Below, piece after piece: positions 47,361 through 57,807 of a DNA stretch of 64,000 bases. A program made the translations under genes and the position numbers. Numbering within the stretch: the first letter of the stretch is position 1; every line of letters starts with the position of its first letter. The notes under the pieces were generated by a model. The model saw only the letters and a program-made list of their open reading frames with translations, made no database searches and was not told the DNA's origin. This DNA comes from Rhizobium anhuiense (lineage in GTDB: Bacteria; Pseudomonadota; Alphaproteobacteria; Rhizobiales; Rhizobiaceae): contig NZ_ML133527.1 in NCBI RefSeq assembly GCF_003985145.1, positions 1 through 64,000 on the forward strand, read 5' to 3'.

Positions 47361-49658
47361 ATGCCCGTGAAGAAAGCCCTTCGAGAGGCTGATGATCCGC
47401 ATGGCGAAGCCGCAGCGGCTGAGGCAGGCATAGGCAATGGGGCGGCCGACGATTCCGACCTGGCGGAGCGGGAAAGCCGCTGGAACCACGCACTCGTCGG
47501 CTCGGGCCTTGGCGTATGGGATCATAACTACCGTCTCGATCGGAAATATTACTCGCAGACGTGGAAAACCATGCGCGGCATGGCGCCCGACGAGGAAGCC
47601 GCCGGCGATTACGACGCCTGGCTGCAGCTCGTTCATCCCGACGATCGCGATTTCGTCATCCATGCCATCGACCGGCAGAACGCCGGCGATCCCAACTACC
47701 AGATCTTCGAATATCGCGAGCGCCACAGGGACGGCCACTGGATCTGGATCGAGTGCCGCGGTGCCTGCGTGGAATGGGACGAGAGCGGCGTACCGACGCG
47801 CATCGTCGGCACGGATACCGATATCACCGCCCGCAAGCAGGCCGAGGAGACGCTGGCGCGTTTGTCGCGCCGGCTCGATCTGGCGCTGGAGGTTTCCCGC
47901 ATCGGCGTCTTCGAAGCCGATATCGAACATGATACCGTCGAATGGGACGAGCGCCTCATTGCCATTTACGGTCTGCAGGGCGCCCCGCGTCAGATCGGCG
48001 GCGACGCCTGGGCGAAAAGCCTGCATCCCGACGACCGGGAACGCGTGCTTGGCTTGTCCGACCGCAGCGTCGAAAGCGGAAGTGATTTCCAGCAGGAATA
48101 CCGCATCATCCGCGGCGACGGCGCCGAACGCGTCATCCGCGCCCGCTCGGCCTTCTTCATCGACGGCAATGGCAACCGCAAACTGATCGGCGCCAACTGG
48201 GATGTTACCGAAGAGGCCGCGCTCCGCAACGAGCTGCAGCGCGCCAAGGATCTGGCGGAAGCGCGCAACCGCGAGCTCGAAGCCGCCAAGGAGAGCATCG
48301 AGCATCTGGCGCTGCACGATTACCTTACAGGCCTGCCGAACCGCCGCTACCTCGACAAGATGCTGGGCGAGCGCTCGGCCGAATGCCGGGCCAAGGACCT
48401 TGCACTGGCGATCCTGCATATCGATCTCGACCGCTTCAAGCAGATCAACGACACGCTCGGCCACCGGGCCGGCGACGCCATGCTGCAGCATGCCGCAAAC
48501 GTGCTGAGGAATTCCGTCCGAACCGCCGATTTCGTCGCCCGCATCGGCGGCGACGAGTTTGTCATCCTCTGCGCCGTCGATCCAGCATCGAAGAAGATCG
48601 CCGGCCTTGCCGAACGTGTCATCCGCGAATTGCGCAAACCCGTCAGATATGAAGGGCACGACTGCCGTTTCGGCGCCAGCATCGGCATCACCGTCGACAG
48701 CGGGCCGACGCTCGACGCCAAGCAGATGCTGCTCGACGCCGATATCGCGCTCTATCGGGCCAAGGGCCTGGGCCGCAACCGTTTCGAATTCTTCTCGGCG
48801 TCTGACCGCCGCGACACCATCTCCGCCAAGCACCTCGCCGACGAGATACTGATCGGCCTCGAACGCAATGAATTCGTGCCCTTCTATCAGCTGCAGTTCG
48901 ATGCCCGCACGCTCGATGTCACCGGCGTCGAAACACTAGCGCGCTGGCAGCACCCGGTGCACGGGCTGCTGACGCCCGACCGCTTCCTCGATATCGCCGA
49001 GGATCTCGACGTCGTCTCGACCATCGACGCGCTGATCCTGGAACGCGCGCTGGCCGATCGCAGCGCCTGGATCAAGGACGGGTTCTCGATTCCGAAGATA
49101 TCGGTCAACGTCTCCGCAAGGCGGCTCGCCGATCCCGATCTCGGCAAAAAGCTCCGCGCTCTGAAGATCGAGCCCGGCACCATCTCCTTCGAACTGCTGG
49201 AATCGATCTCGCTCGACGATTGCGACGAGGGGGTAGCCGCCAACCTGAAAAAGCTGCGCAAGCTCGGCATCGACATCCAGATCGACGATTTCGGCACCGG
49301 CCATGCCTCGATCGTCAGCCTGTTGCGCCTAAGCCCCAAGACGCTGAAGATCGACCGCGAACTGATCCGCATGCTGCCGCAATCGGCCGAGCAGCGCAAA
49401 CTCGTCGGCTCGATCATCGATATCGGCCGCTCGCTTGATATCCTGGTCATCGCCGAGGGCGTCGAGACGGCGGATCACATCCGCATCCTCGAGGAACTCG
49501 ACTGCGACACGCTGCAGGGCTACGCGCTCGCCCGGCCGATGCCGGCCATGCAGATCCCCTCCTTCATCCGCGCCGGAAGCTGGCGCCACGGGCAAATCGC
49601 CGCTCGCGCCTTGCAGACTGAGCTTCGCCGCGCGCTGCGCAGCAGAGCCGCCAAATAA
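47361..49658 (+). CDS. PAS-PAS-GGDEF-EAL cyclic-di-GMP signalling protein
   Basis: A 765-residue soluble protein. Two PAS/PAC domains occupy about residues 40-160 and 170-285 (GHWIWIECRGACVEWDESG, FQQEYRIIRGDGAERVI). The GGDEF domain (about 310-475) has an intact ARIGGDEFVIL motif and an RxxD inhibitory site five residues before it. The EAL domain (about 500-745) reads GVETLARWQHP, with Thr for the usual Ala but with the catalytic Glu, and has NVSARRL, DDFGTG and EGVETAD. Both synthesis and breakdown of c-di-GMP may be possible. No signal or membrane segment is present. Confidence 0.93.
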   Translation: MPVKKALREADDPHGEAAAAEAGIGNGAADDSDLAERESRWNHALVGSGLGVWDHNYRLDRKYYSQTWKTMRGMAPDEEAAGDYDAWLQLVHPDDRDFVIHAIDRQNAGDPNYQIFEYRERHRDGHWIWIECRGACVEWDESGVPTRIVGTDTDITARKQAEETLARLSRRLDLALEVSRIGVFEADIEHDTVEWDERLIAIYGLQGAPRQIGGDAWAKSLHPDDRERVLGLSDRSVESGSDFQQEYRIIRGDGAERVIRARSAFFIDGNGNRKLIGANWDVTEEAALRNELQRAKDLAEARNRELEAAKESIEHLALHDYLTGLPNRRYLDKMLGERSAECRAKDLALAILHIDLDRFKQINDTLGHRAGDAMLQHAANVLRNSVRTADFVARIGGDEFVILCAVDPASKKIAGLAERVIRELRKPVRYEGHDCRFGASIGITVDSGPTLDAKQMLLDADIALYRAKGLGRNRFEFFSASDRRDTISAKHLADEILIGLERNEFVPFYQLQFDARTLDVTGVETLARWQHPVHGLLTPDRFLDIAEDLDVVSTIDALILERALADRSAWIKDGFSIPKISVNVSARRLADPDLGKKLRALKIEPGTISFELLESISLDDCDEGVAANLKKLRKLGIDIQIDDFGTGHASIVSLLRLSPKTLKIDRELIRMLPQSAEQRKLVGSIIDIGRSLDILVIAEGVETADHIRILEELDCDTLQGYALARPMPAMQIPSFIRAGSWRHGQIAARALQTELRRALRSRAAK

Positions 49659-49765
49659 ACACCTGCATAAGCGGCCCGCCATTTCGCCTTCATTCCACCG
49701 TAGAGGAAAAGGCGCTAGACTCGTCTTGCGAATTCATTCGATTCTCTTGGCGGTATTCCGTAAAA

Positions 49766-49796
49766 TCGGAAACCGGGGCCAGGAAATTCGGAAACC
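49766..49796 (+). repeat. Two copies of a 9-bp word in the purC leader
   Basis: TCGGAAACC occurs at 49766-49774 and 49788-49796, 22 bp (two helical turns) apart, in the 250-bp gap between the GGDEF/EAL gene and purC. I see no promoter or riboswitch I can name in the rest of the gap. A shared regulator site is possible. Confidence 0.35.
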
Positions 49797-49908
49797 ATGG
49801 AAGGAGCGACAGGCGGATTGTGAAACCCTCTCTTTTCCTTTAAGGGGACGCCACGAGATCGATCCACTCGCGCTATCCCAAGAGCGCCAACAACAGAGAA
49901 TGACCACG

Positions 49909-50673
49909 ATGAACCGTCGCCGCCGTATCTACGAGGGCAAGGCAAAGATTCTGTATGAAGGCCCGGAACCGGGTACTTTGATTCAGTTCTTCAAAGACGA
50001 TGCCACTGCCTTCAACAAGAAGAAACACGAAGTCATCGATGGCAAAGGCGTCCTCAACAACCGCATTTCCGAATATATCTTCAGCCATCTGAACAAGATC
50101 GGCATCCCCACCCATTTCATCCGCCGGCTCAACATGCGCGAGCAGCTGATCAAGGAAGTGGAGATGATCCCGCTGGAGATCGTCGTGCGCAACGTCGCCG
50201 CCGGTTCTCTCGCCAAGCGCCTCGGCATCGACGAAGGCGTCGTGCTGCCGCGCTCGATCATCGAATTCTATTACAAGTCCGACGCGCTCGACGATCCGAT
50301 GGTCTCCGAAGAGCACATCACTGCCTTCGGCTGGGCCAATCCTGCCGAGCTCGACGACATCATGGCGCTTGCCATCCGGGTCAACGACTTCATGACCGGC
50401 CTGTTCCTCGGCGTCGGCATCCAGCTCGTCGACTTCAAGATCGAATGCGGCCGCCTCTTCGAAGGCGATCTGATGCGCATCATTCTCGCCGACGAGATCT
50501 CGCCGGACAGCTGCCGGCTCTGGGATATCGAGACCCACGAGAAGATGGACAAGGATCGTTTCCGCCGCGACCTCGGCGGATTGCTCGAAGCCTATTCCGA
50601 AGTTGCGCGCCGTCTCGGCATCATCAATGAAAACGAGCCTGTGCGCGGCACCGGCCCGGTTCTCGTCAAGTAA
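49909..50673 (+). CDS. purC: SAICAR synthetase
   Basis: A 254-residue ATP-dependent ligase that joins aspartate to CAIR in purine synthesis. Landmarks are RRRIYEGKAKILYEGPEPG, FFKDDATAFNKKKHEVIDGKG, EMIPLEIVVRNVAAGSLAKRLG and LADEISPDSCRLWD. ATG 49909 gives the usual length; an ATG three codons earlier is in frame. It starts the purC-purS-kptA-purQ cluster. Confidence 0.97.
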   Translation: MNRRRRIYEGKAKILYEGPEPGTLIQFFKDDATAFNKKKHEVIDGKGVLNNRISEYIFSHLNKIGIPTHFIRRLNMREQLIKEVEMIPLEIVVRNVAAGSLAKRLGIDEGVVLPRSIIEFYYKSDALDDPMVSEEHITAFGWANPAELDDIMALAIRVNDFMTGLFLGVGIQLVDFKIECGRLFEGDLMRIILADEISPDSCRLWDIETHEKMDKDRFRRDLGGLLEAYSEVARRLGIINENEPVRGTGPVLVK

Positions 50674-50688
50674 GGCAGGAAAGACAAA

Positions 50689-50931
50689 GTGATCAAGGCT
50701 CGTGTCACCGTCACGCTGAAAAACGGCGTTCTCGATCCGCAGGGCAAGGCTATCGAGGGTGCGCTTGGCGCCCTCGGCTTCTCGGGCGTCGGCCATGTAA
50801 GACAGGGCAAGGTCTTCGACCTGGAACTGGAAGGCGCCGACAAGGGCAAGGCCGAGGCCGACCTCAAGGCAATGTGCGAAAAGCTGCTCGCCAATACGGT
50901 GATCGAGAACTACGCAATCGCGATCGACTGA
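50689..50931 (+). CDS. purS: FGAM synthase subunit PurS
   Basis: An 80-residue small subunit of the three-part FGAM synthase (PurL-PurQ-PurS). It has IKARVTVTLKNGVLDPQGKAIEGAL, GVGHVRQGKVFDLEL and the C-terminal NTVIENYAIAID. The start is GTG with GGCAGGAAAG upstream, 15 bp after purC. It bridges ammonia transfer between PurQ and PurL. Confidence 0.95.
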   Translation: MIKARVTVTLKNGVLDPQGKAIEGALGALGFSGVGHVRQGKVFDLELEGADKGKAEADLKAMCEKLLANTVIENYAIAID

Positions 50932-50975
50932 CGATCACAGACCCGTCTTCCGGCGGACCTTGAGGATTTGGCGTC

Positions 50976-51530
50976 ATGATGAAAGCAAAGCTGGAGACGG
51001 AAGTCTCGAAATATATGAGCTACGTTTTGCGTCATGCGCCTGATGCCGCGGGTTTGACGCTTGATGGCGAGGGTTGGGTGTCGTTCGATGCGCTCGAAAA
51101 AGCGTTGGCGTCGAAATTCGACGTTTCCCGCGCCGATATTATCGAGATTGTCGAAAACAATCCGAAGAAGCGCTTCGCCCTCGCCGATAATAGAATTCGC
51201 GCAAACCAAGGTCATAGCGTCGACGTCGATCTCGCATTGAACCCGGTTGAGCCGCCTGCCGCTCTATTTCACGGCACATCTCTGACGAACTGGCAGTCGA
51301 TCGAGCGCGAAGGCTTGAAGAAGATGCAGCGACACCACGTTCATCTCTCAGCAGATGTCGACACGGCTAAAATCGTCGCAATGCGTCGCAAGGGTGAATA
51401 CATCATCCTGCGTGTCGACGCGGCCCGCATGTTTTCAGAGGGTCATTCTTTCATTGTCTCCGACAATGGAGTATGGCTCGCCGAAAGCGTTCCAGTTCAA
51501 TATCTTTCGCCAGACGCAGGGACCCCATGA
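50976..51530 (+). CDS. kptA: RNA 2'-phosphotransferase (KptA/Tpt1)
   Basis: A 184-residue NAD-dependent enzyme that removes an internal 2'-phosphate from RNA; in yeast it finishes tRNA splicing. Conserved blocks: KYMSYVLRHAPDAAGL, GWVSFDALEKAL, NNPKKRFAL, RANQGHSVDVDL, ALFHGTSLTNWQSI, QRHHVHLS and later EGHSFIVSDNGVWLAESVPVQYLSPD. It lies 44 bp after purS, and its TGA overlaps the purQ ATG by 4 bp. Third positions hold visibly more A/T (TTG, ATT, AGA, GGT codons) than in purS or purQ, suggesting later acquisition. Function in bacteria is unknown. Confidence 0.95.
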   Translation: MMKAKLETEVSKYMSYVLRHAPDAAGLTLDGEGWVSFDALEKALASKFDVSRADIIEIVENNPKKRFALADNRIRANQGHSVDVDLALNPVEPPAALFHGTSLTNWQSIEREGLKKMQRHHVHLSADVDTAKIVAMRRKGEYIILRVDAARMFSEGHSFIVSDNGVWLAESVPVQYLSPDAGTP

Positions 51531-52198
51531 AATCAGCCGTCGTTCAACTTCCGGGCCTCAACCGCGACCGCGACATGATCGCAGCCTTGGCCAAAATCTC
51601 CGGCCAACAGCCGGTGACGATCTGGCAGACGGAAACCGAGATCCCCGATGTCGACCTGATCGTCATCCCCGGCGGCTTTTCTTATGGCGATTACCTGCGC
51701 TGCGGCGCGATCGCTGCCCGCATGCCGGTCATGCAGGCAATCATCGACAAGGCTGCGAAGGGCGTGAAGGTGCTCGGCGTCTGCAACGGCTTCCAGATCC
51801 TCGTCGAGGCCGGCCTGCTGCCCGGCGCGCTGATGCGCAATTCCTCGCTGAAATTCGTCTGCCGCGAAATCAAGCTCGAAGTCGTCAATGCCGAGACGGA
51901 TTTCACCCGCGCTTATGCGCAGGGCCAAGTCATCCGCTGCCCGATCGCCCATCATGACGGCAATTATTTCGCCGACGAAGCGACGCTGGCTGCGATCGAA
52001 GGCAATGGCCAGGTGGTATTCCGTTATGCCGAGGGCACCAATCCGAACGGCTCGATCAACGATATCGCCGCAGTGATGAACGAAAAGGGCAACGTGCTCG
52101 GCATGATGCCGCACCCAGAGAACCTGATCGAAGCCGCCCATGGCGGTTCGGACGGCCGCGGTCTCTTTGCTTCGGCGCTCGACGTCATCGCCGCCTGA
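51527..52198 (+). CDS. purQ: FGAM synthase glutaminase subunit PurQ
   Basis: A 223-residue class I glutamine amidotransferase. The nucleophile cysteine lies in KVLGVCNGFQILVEAGLLPGAL, and VIPGGFSYGDYLRCGAIA and MMPHPENLIE (catalytic His and Glu) are intact. It supplies ammonia to PurL with PurS. ATG 51527 overlaps the kptA stop by 4 bp, so its translation may depend on kptA. PurL lies 3.4 kb further on. Confidence 0.96.
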   Translation: MKSAVVQLPGLNRDRDMIAALAKISGQQPVTIWQTETEIPDVDLIVIPGGFSYGDYLRCGAIAARMPVMQAIIDKAAKGVKVLGVCNGFQILVEAGLLPGALMRNSSLKFVCREIKLEVVNAETDFTRAYAQGQVIRCPIAHHDGNYFADEATLAAIEGNGQVVFRYAEGTNPNGSINDIAAVMNEKGNVLGMMPHPENLIEAAHGGSDGRGLFASALDVIAA

Positions 52199-52282
52199 GA
52201 CCTGCACGTTGCCCCGCGCGTAGCGGTTTTGGGCAACGGCATGCACCCGAAAATCCTTCCGTCCGGATCTGGAGCAAGATTG

Positions 52283-52675
52283 ATGCGCCCTCGCCTCGCA
52301 AACGCCACCCTGTTGACCGCTCTCGCAGCCATGGTCGCAGCCTGCCAGACGCCGGCACCGACGACAGGCCCGAACCGTGGCGCGCTGCCGACGATGGAAC
52401 GCGTGGCGCTCGGCGCCAATGCCTGCTGGTTCAAGTCGGGCGATCCGGCTTTTGCCGCCTATAAGCTCGCACCGGAACTCAATTCCTTTTCCGGCCGGCC
52501 GCGCATCCTGGTCGTCCACAAGGGCAGCCCGGAAAGCCGGCCGCTGCTCGTCGTGCAGGCTGAGGGAAGCCCCTCGCGTCTCCAGGCCTTCGGGCCGATG
52601 ATGCAGGAGCCGGTCGCGGGCCGCATCGCCGCCGACGTCAATCGCTGGTCGGCAGGCAACAAGGCCTGCAGCTAG
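52283..52675 (+). CDS. Small lipoprotein of unknown function
   Basis: A 130-residue protein with a signal peptide (MRPRLANATLLTALAAM) and lipobox VAAC at about residue 20, followed by a Pro/Thr-rich stretch (QTPAPTTGPNRG) and a small globular domain with LGANACWFKSGDPAF and RILVVHKGSPESRPLLVVQAEG. I do not recognise the family. GGAGCAAG precedes the ATG. The TAG stop overlaps the left end of a RIME-like repeat. Confidence 0.75.
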   Translation: MRPRLANATLLTALAAMVAACQTPAPTTGPNRGALPTMERVALGANACWFKSGDPAFAAYKLAPELNSFSGRPRILVVHKGSPESRPLLVVQAEGSPSRLQAFGPMMQEPVAGRIAADVNRWSAGNKACS

Positions 52676-52945
52676 AGCCTTTCCGGGTTAGCTTGCAGCA
52701 TTCTGTTGGCTCAAACGGAGTCGGATGGTCGACCGGCCGGCGCGCGTCGTAGCCCGGCTCTACGGCCAAGCCGGCCGGTCGATCAGCCGGCCCGTTTCAG
52801 CCAACCCGAAGGGCCAGGCATCTTTCCGCCAGGATCAAAGGCGATCGGCTCGGACGTACCAAGAGGTATGCCCTTCGCCAATCGCCTTTGCCCTGACGAA
52901 AACCTGCTCCGGCAGAATGCTGCAATCTAACCCGGAAGGGCTCTA
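52673..52945. repeat. RIME-like intergenic mosaic element
   Basis: The two ends form an inverted repeat of about 33 bp: TAGAGCCTTTCCGGGTTAG... at 52673 against the reverse complement of 52945, with only a few mismatches. The inner part holds further inverted repeats, such as GACCGGCCGGC with GCCGGCCGGTC and AAAGGCGAT with ATCGCCTTT. This layout and the end sequence fit the rhizobial RIME family. It fills almost all of the 316-bp gap between the lipoprotein and DUF1127 genes. Confidence 0.75.
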
Positions 52946-52991
52946 ATCGCCCCGTTCAGTTCCGAAAGCATGATCCGTTCGGAAAGCACCT

Positions 52992-53249
52992 TCAGTCCCA
53001 GAAGAACGACTTGCTGACTTCGCGCGCCGCATCGGACTGCGACACGCCGATATCCTTGAGCTCGTTCGCCGTCAGGTTTCTCAGCGCACGCCGGCCTTCC
53101 CGCTTCTGATGCCAGAGAAGAGTGGCCGCCCAGATCCGGCCGAGCCGCGTCGTCGCCTCAGCGGGCACGTCGGGGAGAATGATCTGTCTCCTGTCCTCAT
53201 AGGAGACAATCGGTACAATCGGCATTTTGATCTCGGGTAAGGCAGACAT
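52992..53249 (-). CDS. DUF1127 family protein
   Basis: An 85-residue protein. The C-terminal 45 residues match DUF1127: ATLLWHQKREGRRALRNLTANELKDIGVSQSDAAREVSKSFFWD (in parts). The family is small, basic and alpha-helical, and some members are induced by phosphate or stress and bind RNA. ATG 53249 is preferred because GAGGA lies 9 bp upstream; an ATG at 53288 would overlap the regulator's control region. It diverges from the MocR regulator. Confidence 0.85.
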   Translation of the reverse strand: MSALPEIKMPIVPIVSYEDRRQIILPDVPAEATTRLGRIWAATLLWHQKREGRRALRNLTANELKDIGVSQSDAAREVSKSFFWD

Positions 53250-53299
53250 TCCAGGAATCCTCACGGCTTGTCGTTGGAATTGACTCATACGCTTGACCG

Positions 53300-53326
53300 A
53301 TACAATGTGCCAATATATACAATTGT
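53300..53326 (+). promoter_or_regulatory. Candidate MocR operator
   Basis: ATACAAT occurs twice as a direct repeat (53300-53306 and 53317-53323), 17 bp apart, and the second copy runs into the palindrome ACAATTGT (53319-53326). MocR proteins often bind direct repeats. The sites lie between the divergent DUF1127 and MocR genes, 5-31 bp before the MocR start. Confidence 0.5.
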
Positions 53327-53330
53327 CACC

Positions 53331-54749
53331 ATGACAAATTGGCTTCCCGATATTTCCCGCGGTTCCGGGCCGGTCTATCTCCGGCTCGCCGACAGCATTG
53401 AATCCGCAATATCAAGCGGCGCCCTGCCCGCCGGCAGCAAGCTGCCGCCGCAGCGCAATCTTGCCTATGATATCGGCGTGACAATCGGCACGATCGGCCG
53501 CGCCTATGCGCTGGTGCATGAGCGGGGCCTGGTCGCCGGCGAAGTGGGGCGCGGCACCTATGTACTGAACCGCTCCGAAACGCCGCCCGGCGAGCAGATC
53601 GATCCGCTGACCGTCTCGCTCGGCGGCACCCGCGTCCAGGATGCACCTGCCAACAAGATCCGTTTTGACACGACGGCCGCGCCCGATCTCGGTCAGGGCA
53701 AGGTCATAGCGGGCATCCTCGCCGAGATCGGCGAACAGCATCTGTCCGAAATTTCCTCCTATTCCCGGAGTTTCCCGCGCAACTGGTTCGAGGCCGGCCG
53801 CCTCTGGCTTGCCCGCAGCGGCTGGACGCCGGAGGTCGAGAACGTCGTGCCGACGCTCGGCGCCCATGCGGCGGCGATATCAGTGATCTCGGCCGTCTCG
53901 GCGCCGGGCGACAAGATCGTCTTCGAGGACCTCACCTACACGCAGGTCAGCCGCAGTGCTCGCCTGCTCGGCAGGCGCACGCTGACGGTCGATTCCGATG
54001 AACTCGGCGTGATTCCCGAGGATTTCGAGCGGCTCTGTCAGCAGCAGCATCCGAAGATCGCCTTCCTGATGCCGACCGTCCACAATCCGACGCTGGCGAT
54101 CATGCCCTATGAGCGGCGGGTGGCAATCGCTGCGATCGCTCGGAAGCACGGCGTCTGGCTGATCGAGGACGATCTCTACGGCGGCATGGCCGATGACGAC
54201 ACGCCACTGCTCGCCTCGATTGCGCCCGATCGCACCTTTCTTGTCAACGGCCTGTCGAAATCGGTCGCCGCCGGTGTGCGCGGCGGCTGGGTCGCCTGCC
54301 CGCCGCATTTTGCCCAGCGCATCAAGGTGACGCACAGGATGATCACCGGCGGCCTGCCCTTCATCCTGGCGGAGACCTGCGCACGTCTCGTCGAAAGCGG
54401 CACGGCGCACGAAATCCGCAAGGCAAGTGTCGAGGAACTCTCCCGGCGTGTCCGGCTCGTCCGCGAGCAGTTGCAGGGCTTCGATTTCGAATCGCACCCG
54501 CATGCGCCGTTCCTCTGGCTGAAACTGCCCGAACCCTGGATGTCCGGCACCTTCAAGAACGCCGCCTATCGCGACGGCGTGCTCGTCGACGACGAGGATG
54601 AGTTCAAGGCAGCCCGCGGCGAGAAAACCTATCACCGCGTCCGCATCGGTTTTTCCTCGCCGAAGACAGGGCAGGAACTCATTTCGGGCCTGATGATCCT
54701 GCGCCGCCTGCTGGAAAATGGCGGCTCCGCCTATGACGGTGAAATATGA
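53331..54749 (+). CDS. MocR family (GntR wHTH plus aminotransferase-like) regulator
   Basis: A 472-residue protein. Residues about 1-75 are a GntR winged helix (YLRLADSIESAISSGALPAGSKLPPQRNLAYDIGVT in parts). The rest is an aminotransferase fold: WLARSGWTPEVENVVPTLGAHAA, VFEDLTYTQVSRSARLLG, GVWLIEDDLYGGM and the PLP lysine in FLVNGLSKSVAAGVRGGW. MocR regulators sense PLP or amino compounds. It diverges from DUF1127, and its target could be that gene, itself, or a distant operon. No metabolic partner gene is adjacent. Confidence 0.92.
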   Translation: MTNWLPDISRGSGPVYLRLADSIESAISSGALPAGSKLPPQRNLAYDIGVTIGTIGRAYALVHERGLVAGEVGRGTYVLNRSETPPGEQIDPLTVSLGGTRVQDAPANKIRFDTTAAPDLGQGKVIAGILAEIGEQHLSEISSYSRSFPRNWFEAGRLWLARSGWTPEVENVVPTLGAHAAAISVISAVSAPGDKIVFEDLTYTQVSRSARLLGRRTLTVDSDELGVIPEDFERLCQQQHPKIAFLMPTVHNPTLAIMPYERRVAIAAIARKHGVWLIEDDLYGGMADDDTPLLASIAPDRTFLVNGLSKSVAAGVRGGWVACPPHFAQRIKVTHRMITGGLPFILAETCARLVESGTAHEIRKASVEELSRRVRLVREQLQGFDFESHPHAPFLWLKLPEPWMSGTFKNAAYRDGVLVDDEDEFKAARGEKTYHRVRIGFSSPKTGQELISGLMILRRLLENGGSAYDGEI

Positions 54750-54871
54750 CGTGTTGCAAATCGACGCCATAAATCGGAAAAAACGCCGAAGCTTCTTCGA
54801 GGTGCTTTAGCGGCTCGATGTCCATGTTACGCCTTTGTTGTTCCCGTCTGACGCGAATCAAAGGACAGCAA

Positions 54872-55435
54872 ATGAGGCTCGATTACGGAAGGATCGCGTT
54901 GCGTTTTTTGGGCATGGCATCCGTGGCAGCGACAGCCGCGGGTTCGGCAACGGCCGGCGAGCAGATATTCGATGAATTGCGCTTCGGCGTCTCGACCTCG
55001 GTACAATCGGGCCATTCCAGGGAAAACGGCGTCTTTCCGGAGATTACCGCTCTCTTCGATCCCTTCGGCTACGACGCGGCGGTCGGCTGGCAGCAGCTGC
55101 TGCATCCCCGTATCCATCTCGGCACGTCGATCGGCACGTCAGGCGAGGCCACTCAGTTCTTCACCGGTTTCACCTGGACGGTCGATTTCAACGAGAAGCT
55201 CTTTGCCGAAGCCGGCTTCGGCGGCGTCATCCATACCGGCGATCTCGAGGGTGATGATGACGGTCCGGAACTCGGCTGTCGCGTCCTCTTCCACGAATAT
55301 CTGGGCGCCGGCTACCGTTTCACCCGCAATTGGAACGTGATGGCCCAGGTTGCCCACTCCTCGCATGCCAATCTCTGCGACGGCCCGAACGACGGCATGA
55401 CCCGCGCCGGCCTGCAGATCGGCTATAAGTTCTGA
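54872..55435 (+). CDS. PagL-like lipid A 3-O-deacylase
   Basis: A 187-residue outer-membrane beta-barrel protein with a signal peptide (FLGMASVAATAAGSATAGEQ). The body is alternating strands (DELRFGVSTSVQSGH, AAVGWQQLLHPRIHLG, FTWTVDFNEKLFAEAGFG). The catalytic region near the C-terminus, AQVAHSSHANLCDGPNDGMTRAGLQIGYKF (in parts), carries the His-Ser pair seen in PagL. Such enzymes remove the 3-linked acyl chain of lipid A, and rhizobial lipid A is indeed 3-O-deacylated in some species. AAGGACAGC precedes the ATG. Confidence 0.82.
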   Translation: MRLDYGRIALRFLGMASVAATAAGSATAGEQIFDELRFGVSTSVQSGHSRENGVFPEITALFDPFGYDAAVGWQQLLHPRIHLGTSIGTSGEATQFFTGFTWTVDFNEKLFAEAGFGGVIHTGDLEGDDDGPELGCRVLFHEYLGAGYRFTRNWNVMAQVAHSSHANLCDGPNDGMTRAGLQIGYKF

Positions 55436-55463
55436 GTGGTTGCCGCCTTTGTGAAGAAAGCCT

Positions 55464-55493
55464 GCCCGCCCTCTGTTGACGGCGGGCTTTTTT
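55464..55493 (+). terminator. Intrinsic terminator after the PagL-like gene
   Basis: GCCCGCC (55464-55470) pairs with GGCGGGC (55481-55487) around a 10-nt loop, then TTTTTT. The stop codon is 29 bp upstream. Confidence 0.88.
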
Positions 55494-55556
55494 CTGTCGC
55501 GCGCCGCCGCTACATAAGCTAAAGACAGCGCAAAACGCGCCAGGGACTTTCCGCTC

Positions 55557-57788
<2,232 letters not shown>

Positions 57789-57807
57789 TGCGCAAGGAGT
57801 AACGATC

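Noticed and set aside
52199..52282. Short sequence GTAGCGGTTTTGGGCAACGG before the lipoprotein gene resembles rhizobial intergenic repeat motifs
   Set aside because: It is degenerate and has no matching inverted end.
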